Source of the DNA: Mycobacterium kubicae
GTDB taxonomy: Bacteria; Actinomycetota; Actinomycetes; Mycobacteriales; Mycobacteriaceae
Reading direction: 5' to 3'
Assembly (NCBI RefSeq): GCF_015689175.1
Contig: NZ_CP065047.1
Location: 4,154,001-4,218,000, forward strand
Length of the DNA stretch: 64,000 nucleotides
The notes below the pieces were generated by a model. That model searched no databases. It was not told the DNA's origin and worked only from the letters and a program-made list of their open reading frames with translations. Of the stretch, positions 56,801-64,000 are shown one piece after another. Positions within the stretch are counted from its first letter, which is position 1, and every line of letters starts with the position of its first letter. The position numbers and the translations under genes are program-made.

Positions 56801-59800
56801 GTGCAGCACCGCAGCGCGCCAACCGCTGGAGCAACCTTGACACCCTGGACGGGAAATCCCTGGCAACGCTTCGGGCTGCGCGCGCCCGTCGGTTGGCTGG
56901 TCGCCGGGCTGTACGGTGCCGGGTTGCTCGTGGTGGCCGCCGCACCGATCTTCTGCGGTGCGGATGGACGGCGGCCCGTCGACGAAGTGGTCACGGTGCT
57001 CGGCTTGCTCTTCGCCGCGGCATGTGCCGGTTATGCGGCTCGCTGTGCGGTCGACCGGCGCCGGCAGCTCGGCTGGCTGGCATTGCTGACGGCGCTGCTG
57101 GGCTGGGCGGCCGGCGAGGTCATCTGGGCGGTCTATGACGTGCGCCCTGAAATGGATCACGCCAGGCACCCGGCGGCCGGCGAAGTGGTGCTGCTGCTCT
57201 ACCCGGTCGGCGCGATGGCGGCGCTGGTGTTGTTGTCCAACTTGTCTCGGCACAGTCCTCGTCGGGTGGTACTGGACGGGCTGATCGTCGCGACGTCGCT
57301 GTTCGTGGTGTCGTGGGTGTTCGTCTTGGACAAACAACTGCGCGAAGACAGCGGTGCACAACCCGCGACGCTGGTCCAGGTGTTCGCCGACGTGGTGTTG
57401 TTGACGACGGCGATTCTGATGTTGTCGCGGGTACGTCCGGGCGACCTGCCGAGCCGAAGCCTGGTTTCCGGGGGAGTCACCGCCGTCGCCGTCGCCGACA
57501 TCGTGCTGGTGTTCCAGACCGGTGTGGGCAGCTATCACCTCGGCGATTTCGCCGACTCCGGCCGAGTGGCGGGCCTGGGCATGTTCGCGCTGGCCGCGCT
57601 GTCCAGCGTCCACGAGTCGCCCACCCGGTCCTCCTGGGAACACATCGTGTTCCGCAGCCGCCTCTGGCTGCCCTACTTGCCGCTGGTGCTGGCCTGTGCC
57701 GTCGGGCTGGGCCAGGCGGTCGGTCACACGCTGCACGGCCCGTTGCCGGCCGCGCTGGGCATCATGGCGGCAGCAGTGCTGGCCCGACAGTTCGTCGTGC
57801 TCGTCGAGAATCAGGAGCTGTTGAGCGAAGTCGCGCGAGAAGCCTTCCGGGACAGCTTGACCGGTCTGGCCAATCGCGCTCACTTCCTGCATCGACTGGA
57901 AGAGGCCGTCGCCGAGCAACGCCAGAACACCGCGCCGATCGCGGTGTTGTGTCTGGATTTGGACAATTTCAAGTCGGTCAACGACGCTTTGGGGCATCCC
58001 GCCGGCGACGAACTTCTCATCAGGGTCGCCGGACGTCTCACCGCCGCGGTCGGTGACACCGGCATCGTCGCCCGCCTCGGCGGTGACGAATTCGCCGTGC
58101 TGCTGCAAGGTTCCGTCGAGCAATCACAAGCCGCCGCCCACCGGGTGCTCGACGCCTTCACCGCCGCGATCGTCATCGATGGGGTGCCGCTCAACATCCG
58201 CCCCAGCATCGGCTTCACCGTGGCCGCCGTCGCGTCGGGCTGCACGGTCGACGAGCTGCTGCGGCACGCCGACCTGGCCATGTACGCCGCCAAACGCGAA
58301 GGGGGACAATGCATTCGTAGCTTCGTGCCGGATGCGCCGTTCCCGTATGCCTTGCCGCAGCCGGCCGGCGGGGCGACGACTCTGAGCGGTAACCTGCTGC
58401 CGGTCAGCGGTTCTCACACCGCGGCGGCGCTCACCCGAACCCTAGCCCCCCTGGCGGGGGTGACCACGTCCGCCGGTGGGAGAACGACCGAACCGGCCGC
58501 CGGCGTGCGGTGGCCCCCGATGACGATCCGGCTGGCGATCGCCGCGCTGGGCCTCGGCGTCCTGGCCTTCACCGCGTCGAGCGTCCTCAACGACCATGCC
58601 CGGTATGAAGGGTTTTTCGTCGACATCCTCTACCCGATCTTGAACGCAGCGGCGGCCGCACTGGTGGCCGTTCGCGCCGGCCGCGTTGCCGCCGACCGGT
58701 TGGCGTGGAGCGTCATCGCGGCCGCGCTGGCCATTTCGGCGCTGGGTGACGTCGTCTACACCCTGTGGGTGCCGGACGGCCAGTCACCGTCCGCGGCCGA
58801 CCCGCTGTATCTGGCGTTCTACCCATTGGCCTACGTCGGCTTGCTGCTGCTGATGCGGGCGCGCCTGCACGGGGTGCCCGCCCCGATCCAGCTCGATTCG
58901 CTGGTGTGCGGGTTGACGATGGCGGCGGTGGCCGCCGCCGTGGCGGCCGGACCGGTGCACGCGGCGGCAATGCGGGCACCGGCAACAGTTCTGGTGGGTC
59001 TGGTCTACCCCTGGGGCGATCTGGTGCTGCTGGCGCTGGCCGCGGGGATGCTGCCCATCCTGGGCTGGCGCCACGAACTGCGGTGGGGCGTACTGTCTTT
59101 CGCGTTCATCTTGGTCGCGGTCGCCGACGCACGGTATCTGTTCGAGACATCCGCCGGTGACTATCGGGCCGGGACCCTACTCGATGTCGGGTGGCCGCTG
59201 TCCGCACTGCTGGTGGCGATGGCCAGCTGGGCGCCGCGGTCCGCGATTGCCCAGCCCACCAAACGAGGGCTCGGCGCGTACGCCACGCCGGTCGCGTGCA
59301 CCGTGGTAGCGCTTGGCGTCACGGTCGTGGGCCCGAGCTCCCGGCTGGCCGGCACGCTGGCGGCGTTGAGCCTGATCGCCGTTGCGGCACGCTTTTCGGT
59401 GACCTTCCGCGACGTCAGCGTCTTGGCCGAAAGCCACAAACACGCCATGACCGACGAGTTGACCGCGCTGCCCAATCGGCGCTCGCTGGCCACCGCACTG
59501 ACAGCAGCGACCAGCAATGCGCCGGTGGGGCCGTCGTTGTCTTCCCGAACACCATCGCGGCGGGCGCTGTTGCTGCTGGAGCTGTACGAATTCCAGGAGA
59601 TCAGCGACTCGATAGGCCACCACTACAGCGACGAATTGTTGTGTCATATCGCAAAACGGCTGTCCGACAACGTCCGTCGCGAAGATTTCCTGGCGCGCCC
59701 AGGTGATGACGCGTTCGCGATAGTGCTGACCGAAGGGGCCGACCTGGTCGCCGCACGCGCGCAGGCCGGGCGACTCCTCGAGGCGCTGAGTGAACCGTTC

Positions 59801-60784
59801 GCCCTGGACCCGATCACCGTGCAGGTCGATGCGCGCATCGCCATCGCGTTGTGCCCCGACCACTGCGATCACCCGCAGGAGTTACTGAGTCGGGCCGAAA
59901 CCGCGTTGCCCCATGCCAAGTCGGTGAGCAGCAAGATCGCGGTGTACGACTCGACCTTCGAGTTGTACCGCGACAACGACCCCAACCTCATCGAGGAACT
60001 GCGCGCCGCGCTGTCCAGCGGTGATGAGCTGACGTGTCACTACCAGCCCAAGATCAACGCGCGCGACGGCAGCGTGCACAGCGTCGAGGCGCTGTTGCGC
60101 TGGCACCACCCCACCCGCGGCTTGCTGCTGCCCGAGGAATTCCTGCCTGCCGCCGAACGCGCCGGACTCATGCGCAAGGTCGCCTACCGCACGATGAGCC
60201 TGGTGCTGGCCGAAGCCGAATCATGGCGAGCTGACGGCATGCCGCTGACGGTGGCGGTGAACCTGTCGACGACGAATCTGCTCGACCTCGATCTGGTCGG
60301 CACCATCGAGCGGTTGCTGCGCGACCACGGCCTGCCCGCCAATACGCTGATCATCGAGATCACCGAGAGCACGTTGGTCGACTCGGTGCGCTCGCGCAAC
60401 ACCGTGGCGGCGTTGCAGCGCTTGGGAGTTCGCATTTCGCTCGACGACTACGGCACCGGCTGGTCGTCGCTGGCGCGCCTGCAGGATGTTTCGGTCGACG
60501 AACTCAAACTCGACCGCATATTCGTCGGACGGCTGGCTCGAGACCCCCGCTCGGTCGCGATCGTGCGGTCCACGGTGGCGCTGGCGCGCAGCCTGGGCGC
60601 CGACCTGGTGGCCGAAGGCGTCGAAGACGAGGTGACGTTGAGCAAGCTGCGACAGTACGGCTGCACCATCACCCAAGGCTTCGTGCACAGCCCGCCGCTG
60701 CCGGCCAAGGACTTACGCGAATGGGTCGCCAACCGTTGCGCGCCGGCCCCCGGGCGTCAGGCACCGCAGGCGGTGTCCGAGTGA
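56801..60784 (+). CDS. Giant membrane cyclic-di-GMP enzyme: (10TM-GGDEF)-(10TM-GGDEF*-EAL)
   Basis: A 1327-residue protein with a doubled layout. Half 1: about ten transmembrane helices (residues 28-340) and an intact GGDEF domain (GGDEF at 427-431, DNFKSVND substrate loop). Half 2: about ten further helices (residues 570-865), a second cyclase domain with a changed motif GDDAF (968-972) and a C-terminal EAL domain with EAL at 1096-1098, VAVNLST, IEITES, SLDDYGTGWSS, LKLDRIF and AEGVED, all phosphodiesterase residues present. It may both make and break c-di-GMP. The two membrane parts are related, as both have the LGDVVYTLW-like and YLAFYPLAY-like segments. It is absent from the M. tuberculosis order. 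The GTG at 56,801 is the longest plausible start. Confidence 0.9.
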   Translation: MQHRSAPTAGATLTPWTGNPWQRFGLRAPVGWLVAGLYGAGLLVVAAAPIFCGADGRRPVDEVVTVLGLLFAAACAGYAARCAVDRRRQLGWLALLTALLGWAAGEVIWAVYDVRPEMDHARHPAAGEVVLLLYPVGAMAALVLLSNLSRHSPRRVVLDGLIVATSLFVVSWVFVLDKQLREDSGAQPATLVQVFADVVLLTTAILMLSRVRPGDLPSRSLVSGGVTAVAVADIVLVFQTGVGSYHLGDFADSGRVAGLGMFALAALSSVHESPTRSSWEHIVFRSRLWLPYLPLVLACAVGLGQAVGHTLHGPLPAALGIMAAAVLARQFVVLVENQELLSEVAREAFRDSLTGLANRAHFLHRLEEAVAEQRQNTAPIAVLCLDLDNFKSVNDALGHPAGDELLIRVAGRLTAAVGDTGIVARLGGDEFAVLLQGSVEQSQAAAHRVLDAFTAAIVIDGVPLNIRPSIGFTVAAVASGCTVDELLRHADLAMYAAKREGGQCIRSFVPDAPFPYALPQPAGGATTLSGNLLPVSGSHTAAALTRTLAPLAGVTTSAGGRTTEPAAGVRWPPMTIRLAIAALGLGVLAFTASSVLNDHARYEGFFVDILYPILNAAAAALVAVRAGRVAADRLAWSVIAAALAISALGDVVYTLWVPDGQSPSAADPLYLAFYPLAYVGLLLLMRARLHGVPAPIQLDSLVCGLTMAAVAAAVAAGPVHAAAMRAPATVLVGLVYPWGDLVLLALAAGMLPILGWRHELRWGVLSFAFILVAVADARYLFETSAGDYRAGTLLDVGWPLSALLVAMASWAPRSAIAQPTKRGLGAYATPVACTVVALGVTVVGPSSRLAGTLAALSLIAVAARFSVTFRDVSVLAESHKHAMTDELTALPNRRSLATALTAATSNAPVGPSLSSRTPSRRALLLLELYEFQEISDSIGHHYSDELLCHIAKRLSDNVRREDFLARPGDDAFAIVLTEGADLVAARAQAGRLLEALSEPFALDPITVQVDARIAIALCPDHCDHPQELLSRAETALPHAKSVSSKIAVYDSTFELYRDNDPNLIEELRAALSSGDELTCHYQPKINARDGSVHSVEALLRWHHPTRGLLLPEEFLPAAERAGLMRKVAYRTMSLVLAEAESWRADGMPLTVAVNLSTTNLLDLDLVGTIERLLRDHGLPANTLIIEITESTLVDSVRSRNTVAALQRLGVRISLDDYGTGWSSLARLQDVSVDELKLDRIFVGRLARDPRSVAIVRSTVALARSLGADLVAEGVEDEVTLSKLRQYGCTITQGFVHSPPLPAKDLREWVANRCAPAPGRQAPQAVSE

Positions 60785-60791
60785 GGGCGGC

Positions 60792-61823
60792 TCAGAACAG
60801 CTCCTTGGCCAGCAACTCGAGCGTGGCAATGCGCGCGGGCGCGGTCGCGGGGTCGGCGCCGCGGTGCGCCGAGGCCACCGGATGCACCATGACCTCGTCG
60901 ACGCCGAACCTTGCGGCCAGCTCGTGCAGCTGTTCGGCGGCCTCGGCGGGTGAGCCGACGACGGCGCGCCGCAGACCGCCCTCGACGATGCGCTGCTGCT
61001 CCGGGGTCAGCTGGTCACCGTCGACCTCCTCCACCAGCTGCACCGGCCCCAGCGGTTGTCCGGTGCGCAACCGCGCCATCATGTGCAGGTTGGGCAGCAT
61101 CAACGCCGTTGCCTCTTCTCGTGTTTCGGCCACGGCGGCGTTCACCGTCAAGAAGGTCACCGGCTCGGCGGCCAGCTTGCTCGGCTGAAATTCCGATCGG
61201 TACACCGCGAGCGCCTCTTCGGTGCCCCGGCCGGAGAAGTGATGAGCGAATACATAGGGCAACCCCTTGGCCGCGGCCAGATGCGCCGAATACATCGAGG
61301 AACCGAGCAGCCACAGTCGCGGCTCGCTGCTCGCCGCCGGCGTGGCTTTCAAGGTGTAATTCCCCGAGCGCAGCGGTACCCGCACGCCGCGGGCACCCAT
61401 CAGGGCCGCCACGTCGTCGAGGTATTCCGGGAAGTGCTCGATGTCGCGGTCGTCGCGGCCGCCGCGCAGCGCATAGGACGTCACCGGGTCCGAACCGGGC
61501 GCGCGGCCGATGCCCAGGTCAATGCGGCCCGGTGCGGCCGCCTCCAGCAGGGCGAATTGTTCGGCCACCGCCAGCGGGGCATGGTTGGGCAGCATGACCC
61601 CACCCGAACCCAGGCGCACCTGGGAGGTCTGCGCGGCCAGGTAAGCGATCAGCACCGGCGGGCTGGTAGCTCCCACCGATGGCATGTTGTGGTGTTCGGC
61701 GACCCAGTACCGGGTGAAGCCCAGGCGGTCGGCGGTCTGCGCCAGCGCCACCGTGGCCGCCAGTGCATCGCTGGTCGACTGGTCGCTGCGCACGGGCACC
61801 AGATCAAGAACGGAAAGTCGCAC
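60792..61823 (-). CDS. LLM class flavin-dependent oxidoreductase
   Basis: A 343-residue luciferase-like monooxygenase of the YhbW/alkanal type. Landmarks: MRLSVLDLVPVRSDQ, YWVAEHHNMPSVG (the EHH motif), RLGSGGVMLPNHAPLAVAEQ and GRIDLGIGRAPG. The ATG at 61,823 is the only good start. It is convergent with the c-di-GMP gene (7-bp gap) and 55 bp downstream of the FAD monooxygenase on the same strand. It is an insertion relative to the M. tuberculosis Rv1260-Rv1261c order. Substrate unknown. Confidence 0.88.
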   Translation of the reverse strand: MRLSVLDLVPVRSDQSTSDALAATVALAQTADRLGFTRYWVAEHHNMPSVGATSPPVLIAYLAAQTSQVRLGSGGVMLPNHAPLAVAEQFALLEAAAPGRIDLGIGRAPGSDPVTSYALRGGRDDRDIEHFPEYLDDVAALMGARGVRVPLRSGNYTLKATPAASSEPRLWLLGSSMYSAHLAAAKGLPYVFAHHFSGRGTEEALAVYRSEFQPSKLAAEPVTFLTVNAAVAETREEATALMLPNLHMMARLRTGQPLGPVQLVEEVDGDQLTPEQQRIVEGGLRRAVVGSPAEAAEQLHELAARFGVDEVMVHPVASAHRGADPATAPARIATLELLAKELF

Positions 61824-61878
61824 GTTGGCGTCAACGCATCTGGCCGGGCGAACGTTCCCGGGCGGCCTTCGGGCTTCG

Positions 61879-62997
61879 TCAGTAGTTCATCGGCGTGATC
61901 GAGTTGACGATCAACTCGAACTGCTCCTGGGAGATCGGCGCACCGCCCGGGATGTTGTCGGTAGCCAGGAATTGAGTGCGCTCGGTGTAGGCGTGGAACC
62001 GCTTGAAGTAGTTCGCGAACCCGAGTCCGTGGTCGTCACCGGCGATCTTGAGTTCGCCGGCGAGGACGTACGCACCGAGCAGCGCGACGCTGGTGCCTTG
62101 CCCGGCCAGCGGCGAACAGCAGTACGCCGCGTCGCCCACCAGCGCCACCCGCCCGATCGACCAGTGGTCCATCACGATCTGTGACATCTCGTCGAAATAG
62201 AAATCCGGCGCAGATCGCATGTAACGCAGCAACTCCGGACGCACCCAGCCGTCGTCGGCCATCCGCCGTTCCACTTCGGCGAACTGGGCCTCGGTGTCGC
62301 GGTAGTCGATCCGCAAATCGGGGTCCATGAAGCCCAGCATGGCGCGGGCTTCGGTGTTGTCGCGGGCACTGTAGACACCGGCCATGCTGTAGTCCCCGTA
62401 GTGCCACATCTGCCAGTGGTCCAGATGCAGGAAGTTGGGAACGGTGAAGATGGCCGCGTAGGTGCCCAGTCTCTTGACGAAGCGCTCCTCGGGCCCGAAC
62501 ACCAGGCTGCGCACATTGGAGTGCAGGCCGTCGGCGCCGATCACCAAGTCGAAGCTGCGCGGCGGCGCGTTCTGGAACGTCACGTCGACGGCGGGCCCTC
62601 GGTTGGTCAACGTGGCGATGCTGTCGTCGAAGAGGAATTGGGTGTTGGTTTGGGTTGCGCCGTAGAGCAATTCGACGAGATCGTCGCGCAGCAACTCGAT
62701 GTCGGGGCTGTCGATCGGACCGCCCGTCGGCGTGGATTCGGTGTCGCGTGACAGCTCGTTGCCGTCACGGTCGACGACCGAGGCCCCGCGGATGCCGGTC
62801 CTGCGCTCCTGCGCGGCAGCCAGTAAGCCCATGCGGTCCAGCACCGTCAGCGCCGGCCCGCGCACGTCGATCGCCTGACCACCGGGCCGCAGCCCCGGGT
62901 GACGCTCCACCACTGTGACCGAATAGCCATGCCGGCCAAGCCAATACGCCAGCGCCGTACCGGCGACGCTGGCGCCGGACACCAAAACGTCTCTCAC
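61879..62997 (-). CDS. FAD-dependent monooxygenase (Rv1260-like)
   Basis: A 372-residue flavoprotein of the PHBH type. The dinucleotide fold is [15 protein letters not shown] (first Gly pair partly replaced by Ser), the DG motif is [13 protein letters not shown] and the GD motif is [20 protein letters not shown]. It should hydroxylate an aromatic or polyketide-like compound using NAD(P)H and O2. The start overlaps the udgB stop (ATGA), as with Rv1259-Rv1260 in M. tuberculosis. Confidence 0.92.
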   Translation of the reverse strand: MRDVLVSGASVAGTALAYWLGRHGYSVTVVERHPGLRPGGQAIDVRGPALTVLDRMGLLAAAQERRTGIRGASVVDRDGNELSRDTESTPTGGPIDSPDIELLRDDLVELLYGATQTNTQFLFDDSIATLTNRGPAVDVTFQNAPPRSFDLVIGADGLHSNVRSLVFGPEERFVKRLGTYAAIFTVPNFLHLDHWQMWHYGDYSMAGVYSARDNTEARAMLGFMDPDLRIDYRDTEAQFAEVERRMADDGWVRPELLRYMRSAPDFYFDEMSQIVMDHWSIGRVALVGDAAYCCSPLAGQGTSVALLGAYVLAGELKIAGDDHGLGFANYFKRFHAYTERTQFLATDNIPGGAPISQEQFELIVNSITPMNY

Positions 62998-63806
62998 TTG
63001 ATCCCTGCCAGCTTCTTCGCGTTACTGAAAACGTCGTCGAGCATTACCGGAGTCAACCTACCGGTGAACATATTCTGTTGGCTCGGGTGGTAGCAGCCCA
63101 GCAAACGCACCCCGGAGGCGAGCGGGGCGACGACTCCGTGGCCGAACCGCGGCTTGGGCAGCCCGGCCGCCGGCGGCAGCCGTAGCGCCACCTGCCAGCC
63201 GAATCCGCCCAGGGCGACGATCACCCGCACGTGTTCGGCGATCAGGCCCCACTCGGCCTCGAGCCAGGGCGAGCACGTGACCCGCTCCTGCGGTGTCGGC
63301 GCGTTGGCCGGCGGGGCGCAGCGCACCGGTGCGGTGATCCGAACCTGATTGGCCCGCAAACCATCGGCAGCGTGCACGCTGGTGGGCTGGTTGACCAGCC
63401 CGGCGCGATGCAGTGCCGCATAGAGCTGATCGCCCGAGCGGTCCCCGGTGAACATGCGCCCGGTGCGGTTGGCGCCGTGCGCGGCGGGAGCCAGGCCGAC
63501 GATCAACAGTCGCGGCCGGTCCGATCCCCAGCCTGGCACCGGCCGTCCCCAATACGGTTGGTCGAGGAAGGCACGGCGTTTGACCACCGCGACCTCCTCG
63601 CGCCAGGTGACCAGCCGCGGGCAGGCCCGGCAGACGCTGACCGCCGCGTCGAGTTCCGGGATCGAGCCGACCGCGCCGGCCAGCGCCGTGACTGCGGCCG
63701 CGTCGGCGGCCACCGGTGTCTGCGGCGTCGCCAGATCACCCGGCCACCCGGTGCCGGGCGCAACCGGCGAACCGAACTCCTGACCGGTGGCGGGATGCTT
63801 GAGCAC
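62994..63806 (-). CDS. udgB: Family 5 uracil-DNA glycosylase UdgB
   Basis: A 270-residue DNA repair enzyme. Four cysteines (59, 62, 163, 178) bind a 4Fe-4S cluster. Motif 1 is [19 protein letters not shown] and motif 3 is HPSQQN (240-245). It removes uracil, ethenocytosine and hypoxanthine from DNA; loss raises mutation rates. It is somewhat shorter at the N terminus than M. tuberculosis Rv1259 (299 residues), so an upstream start is possible. Confidence 0.93.
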   Translation of the reverse strand: MLKHPATGQEFGSPVAPGTGWPGDLATPQTPVAADAAAVTALAGAVGSIPELDAAVSVCRACPRLVTWREEVAVVKRRAFLDQPYWGRPVPGWGSDRPRLLIVGLAPAAHGANRTGRMFTGDRSGDQLYAALHRAGLVNQPTSVHAADGLRANQVRITAPVRCAPPANAPTPQERVTCSPWLEAEWGLIAEHVRVIVALGGFGWQVALRLPPAAGLPKPRFGHGVVAPLASGVRLLGCYHPSQQNMFTGRLTPVMLDDVFSNAKKLAGIK

Positions 63807-63860
63807 AGCAACATCCTGCCCGCCGGGGAAAATTCGGTGGTTCGGGTTGCCGGTTTGGCG

Positions 63861-63866
63861 TTAGAT
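63861..63866 (+). promoter_or_regulatory. Candidate -10 box for tap
   Basis: TTAGAT lies 15 nt before the tap ATG. An A/T-rich patch (AAAATT at 63,829-63,834) occurs upstream. In M. tuberculosis tap belongs to the WhiB7 regulon, whose promoters carry an AT-rich patch before the -35. The -35 is not clear here. Confidence 0.3.
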
Positions 63867-63881
63867 TCAGCCGCGATCCCC

Positions 63882-64000
63882 ATGAGCAACAGCAGCCGCG
63901 GCCCGGCGTTTCTGGTCCTTTTCGCCACCCTGATGGCGTGCGCGGGCGACGGCATCTCGATAGTCGCGTTCCCGTGGCTGGTGTTGCAGCGCCAGGGCAG
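63882..64000 (+). CDS. tap: MFS multidrug efflux transporter Tap, 5' part only
   Basis: The window ends 39 codons into this gene. The translated start (MSNSSRGPAFLVLFATLMAC, then AGDGISIVAFPWLVLQRQG) is near-identical to M. tuberculosis Rv1258c, the Tap pump that exports tetracycline, aminoglycosides and spectinomycin. The first transmembrane helix and the conserved AGDG motif are visible. It is divergent from udgB with 75 bp between starts, as in M. tuberculosis. Confidence 0.88.
   Translation, partial: MSNSSRGPAFLVLFATLMACAGDGISIVAFPWLVLQRQG

Overview
The window is high-GC DNA from a slow-growing Mycobacterium related to M. tuberculosis but outside that complex. The evidence is a PE-family protein, a 13E12-type HNH endonuclease gene, Lpr lipoproteins, PknH/EmbR, Rv-type F420/deazaflavin enzymes, and a long block whose order matches M. 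tuberculosis Rv1258c to Rv1287 almost gene for gene. Protein identities are judged from memory of the families, because no search could be run.

Region 1 (1-17,654) is accessory. It holds a TetR regulator with an SDR-carboxymuconolactone decarboxylase operon that shares a near-identical leaderless promoter/operator; a secreted small protein; a three-gene operon of SPFH-GYF, zinc-ribbon membrane and small membrane proteins; two alpha/beta hydrolases around a DUF998 membrane protein; a PE protein; a second secreted Cys-rich protein; a Nudix hydrolase; a VOC protein; a GT39-like membrane glycosyltransferase followed by an exported DUF6777 protein with a long Pro-Thr-Gly repeat tail; an F420-type LLM oxidoreductase; and two VOC proteins.

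Region 2 (17,651-27,574) is sulfate activation and peptide import: an Rrf2 regulator, cysN(C), cysD, a PaaI thioesterase, the beta-carbonic anhydrase canA, and oppBCDA (Rv1280c-Rv1287 order). An S33-like hydrolase sits where M. tuberculosis has the GMC oxidoreductase Rv1279. An SbcC/SbcD-like pair (Rv1278/Rv1277) follows.

Region 3 (32,691-35,705) is an insertion between the Rv1277 and Rv1276c homologues. It carries a 13E12 HNH gene and an IS110-family element with a candidate bridge-RNA region.

Region 4 (35,706-52,366) is cell-envelope signalling and export: a SixA phosphatase, lprC, lprB, a heterodimeric ABC exporter (Rv1273c/Rv1272c), a DUF732 protein, lprA, a DUF4189 protein, embR, then an expanded kinase island. 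In M. tuberculosis embR is directly followed by pknH. Here two extra Ser/Thr kinases with a different 4-Cys ectodomain and an Rv1747-like FHA-ABC transporter lie between embR and the true pknH.

Region 5 (52,384-64,000) holds an Rv1265 homologue, a frameshifted Rv1264-type adenylyl cyclase, amiB2, a HIT protein, a deazaflavin-dependent nitroreductase-family protein, a very large duplicated membrane GGDEF/EAL protein absent from the M. tuberculosis order, an LLM oxidoreductase, an FAD monooxygenase (Rv1260), udgB (Rv1259) and the first 119 bases of the Tap efflux pump gene (Rv1258c).

The most interesting points are the kinase island, the split adenylyl cyclase whose catalytic half starts at an ATGA overlap, the doubled 10TM-GGDEF / 10TM-GGDEF-EAL protein, the pairing of a glycosyltransferase with a Pro-Thr repeat protein, and several shared regulatory motifs.
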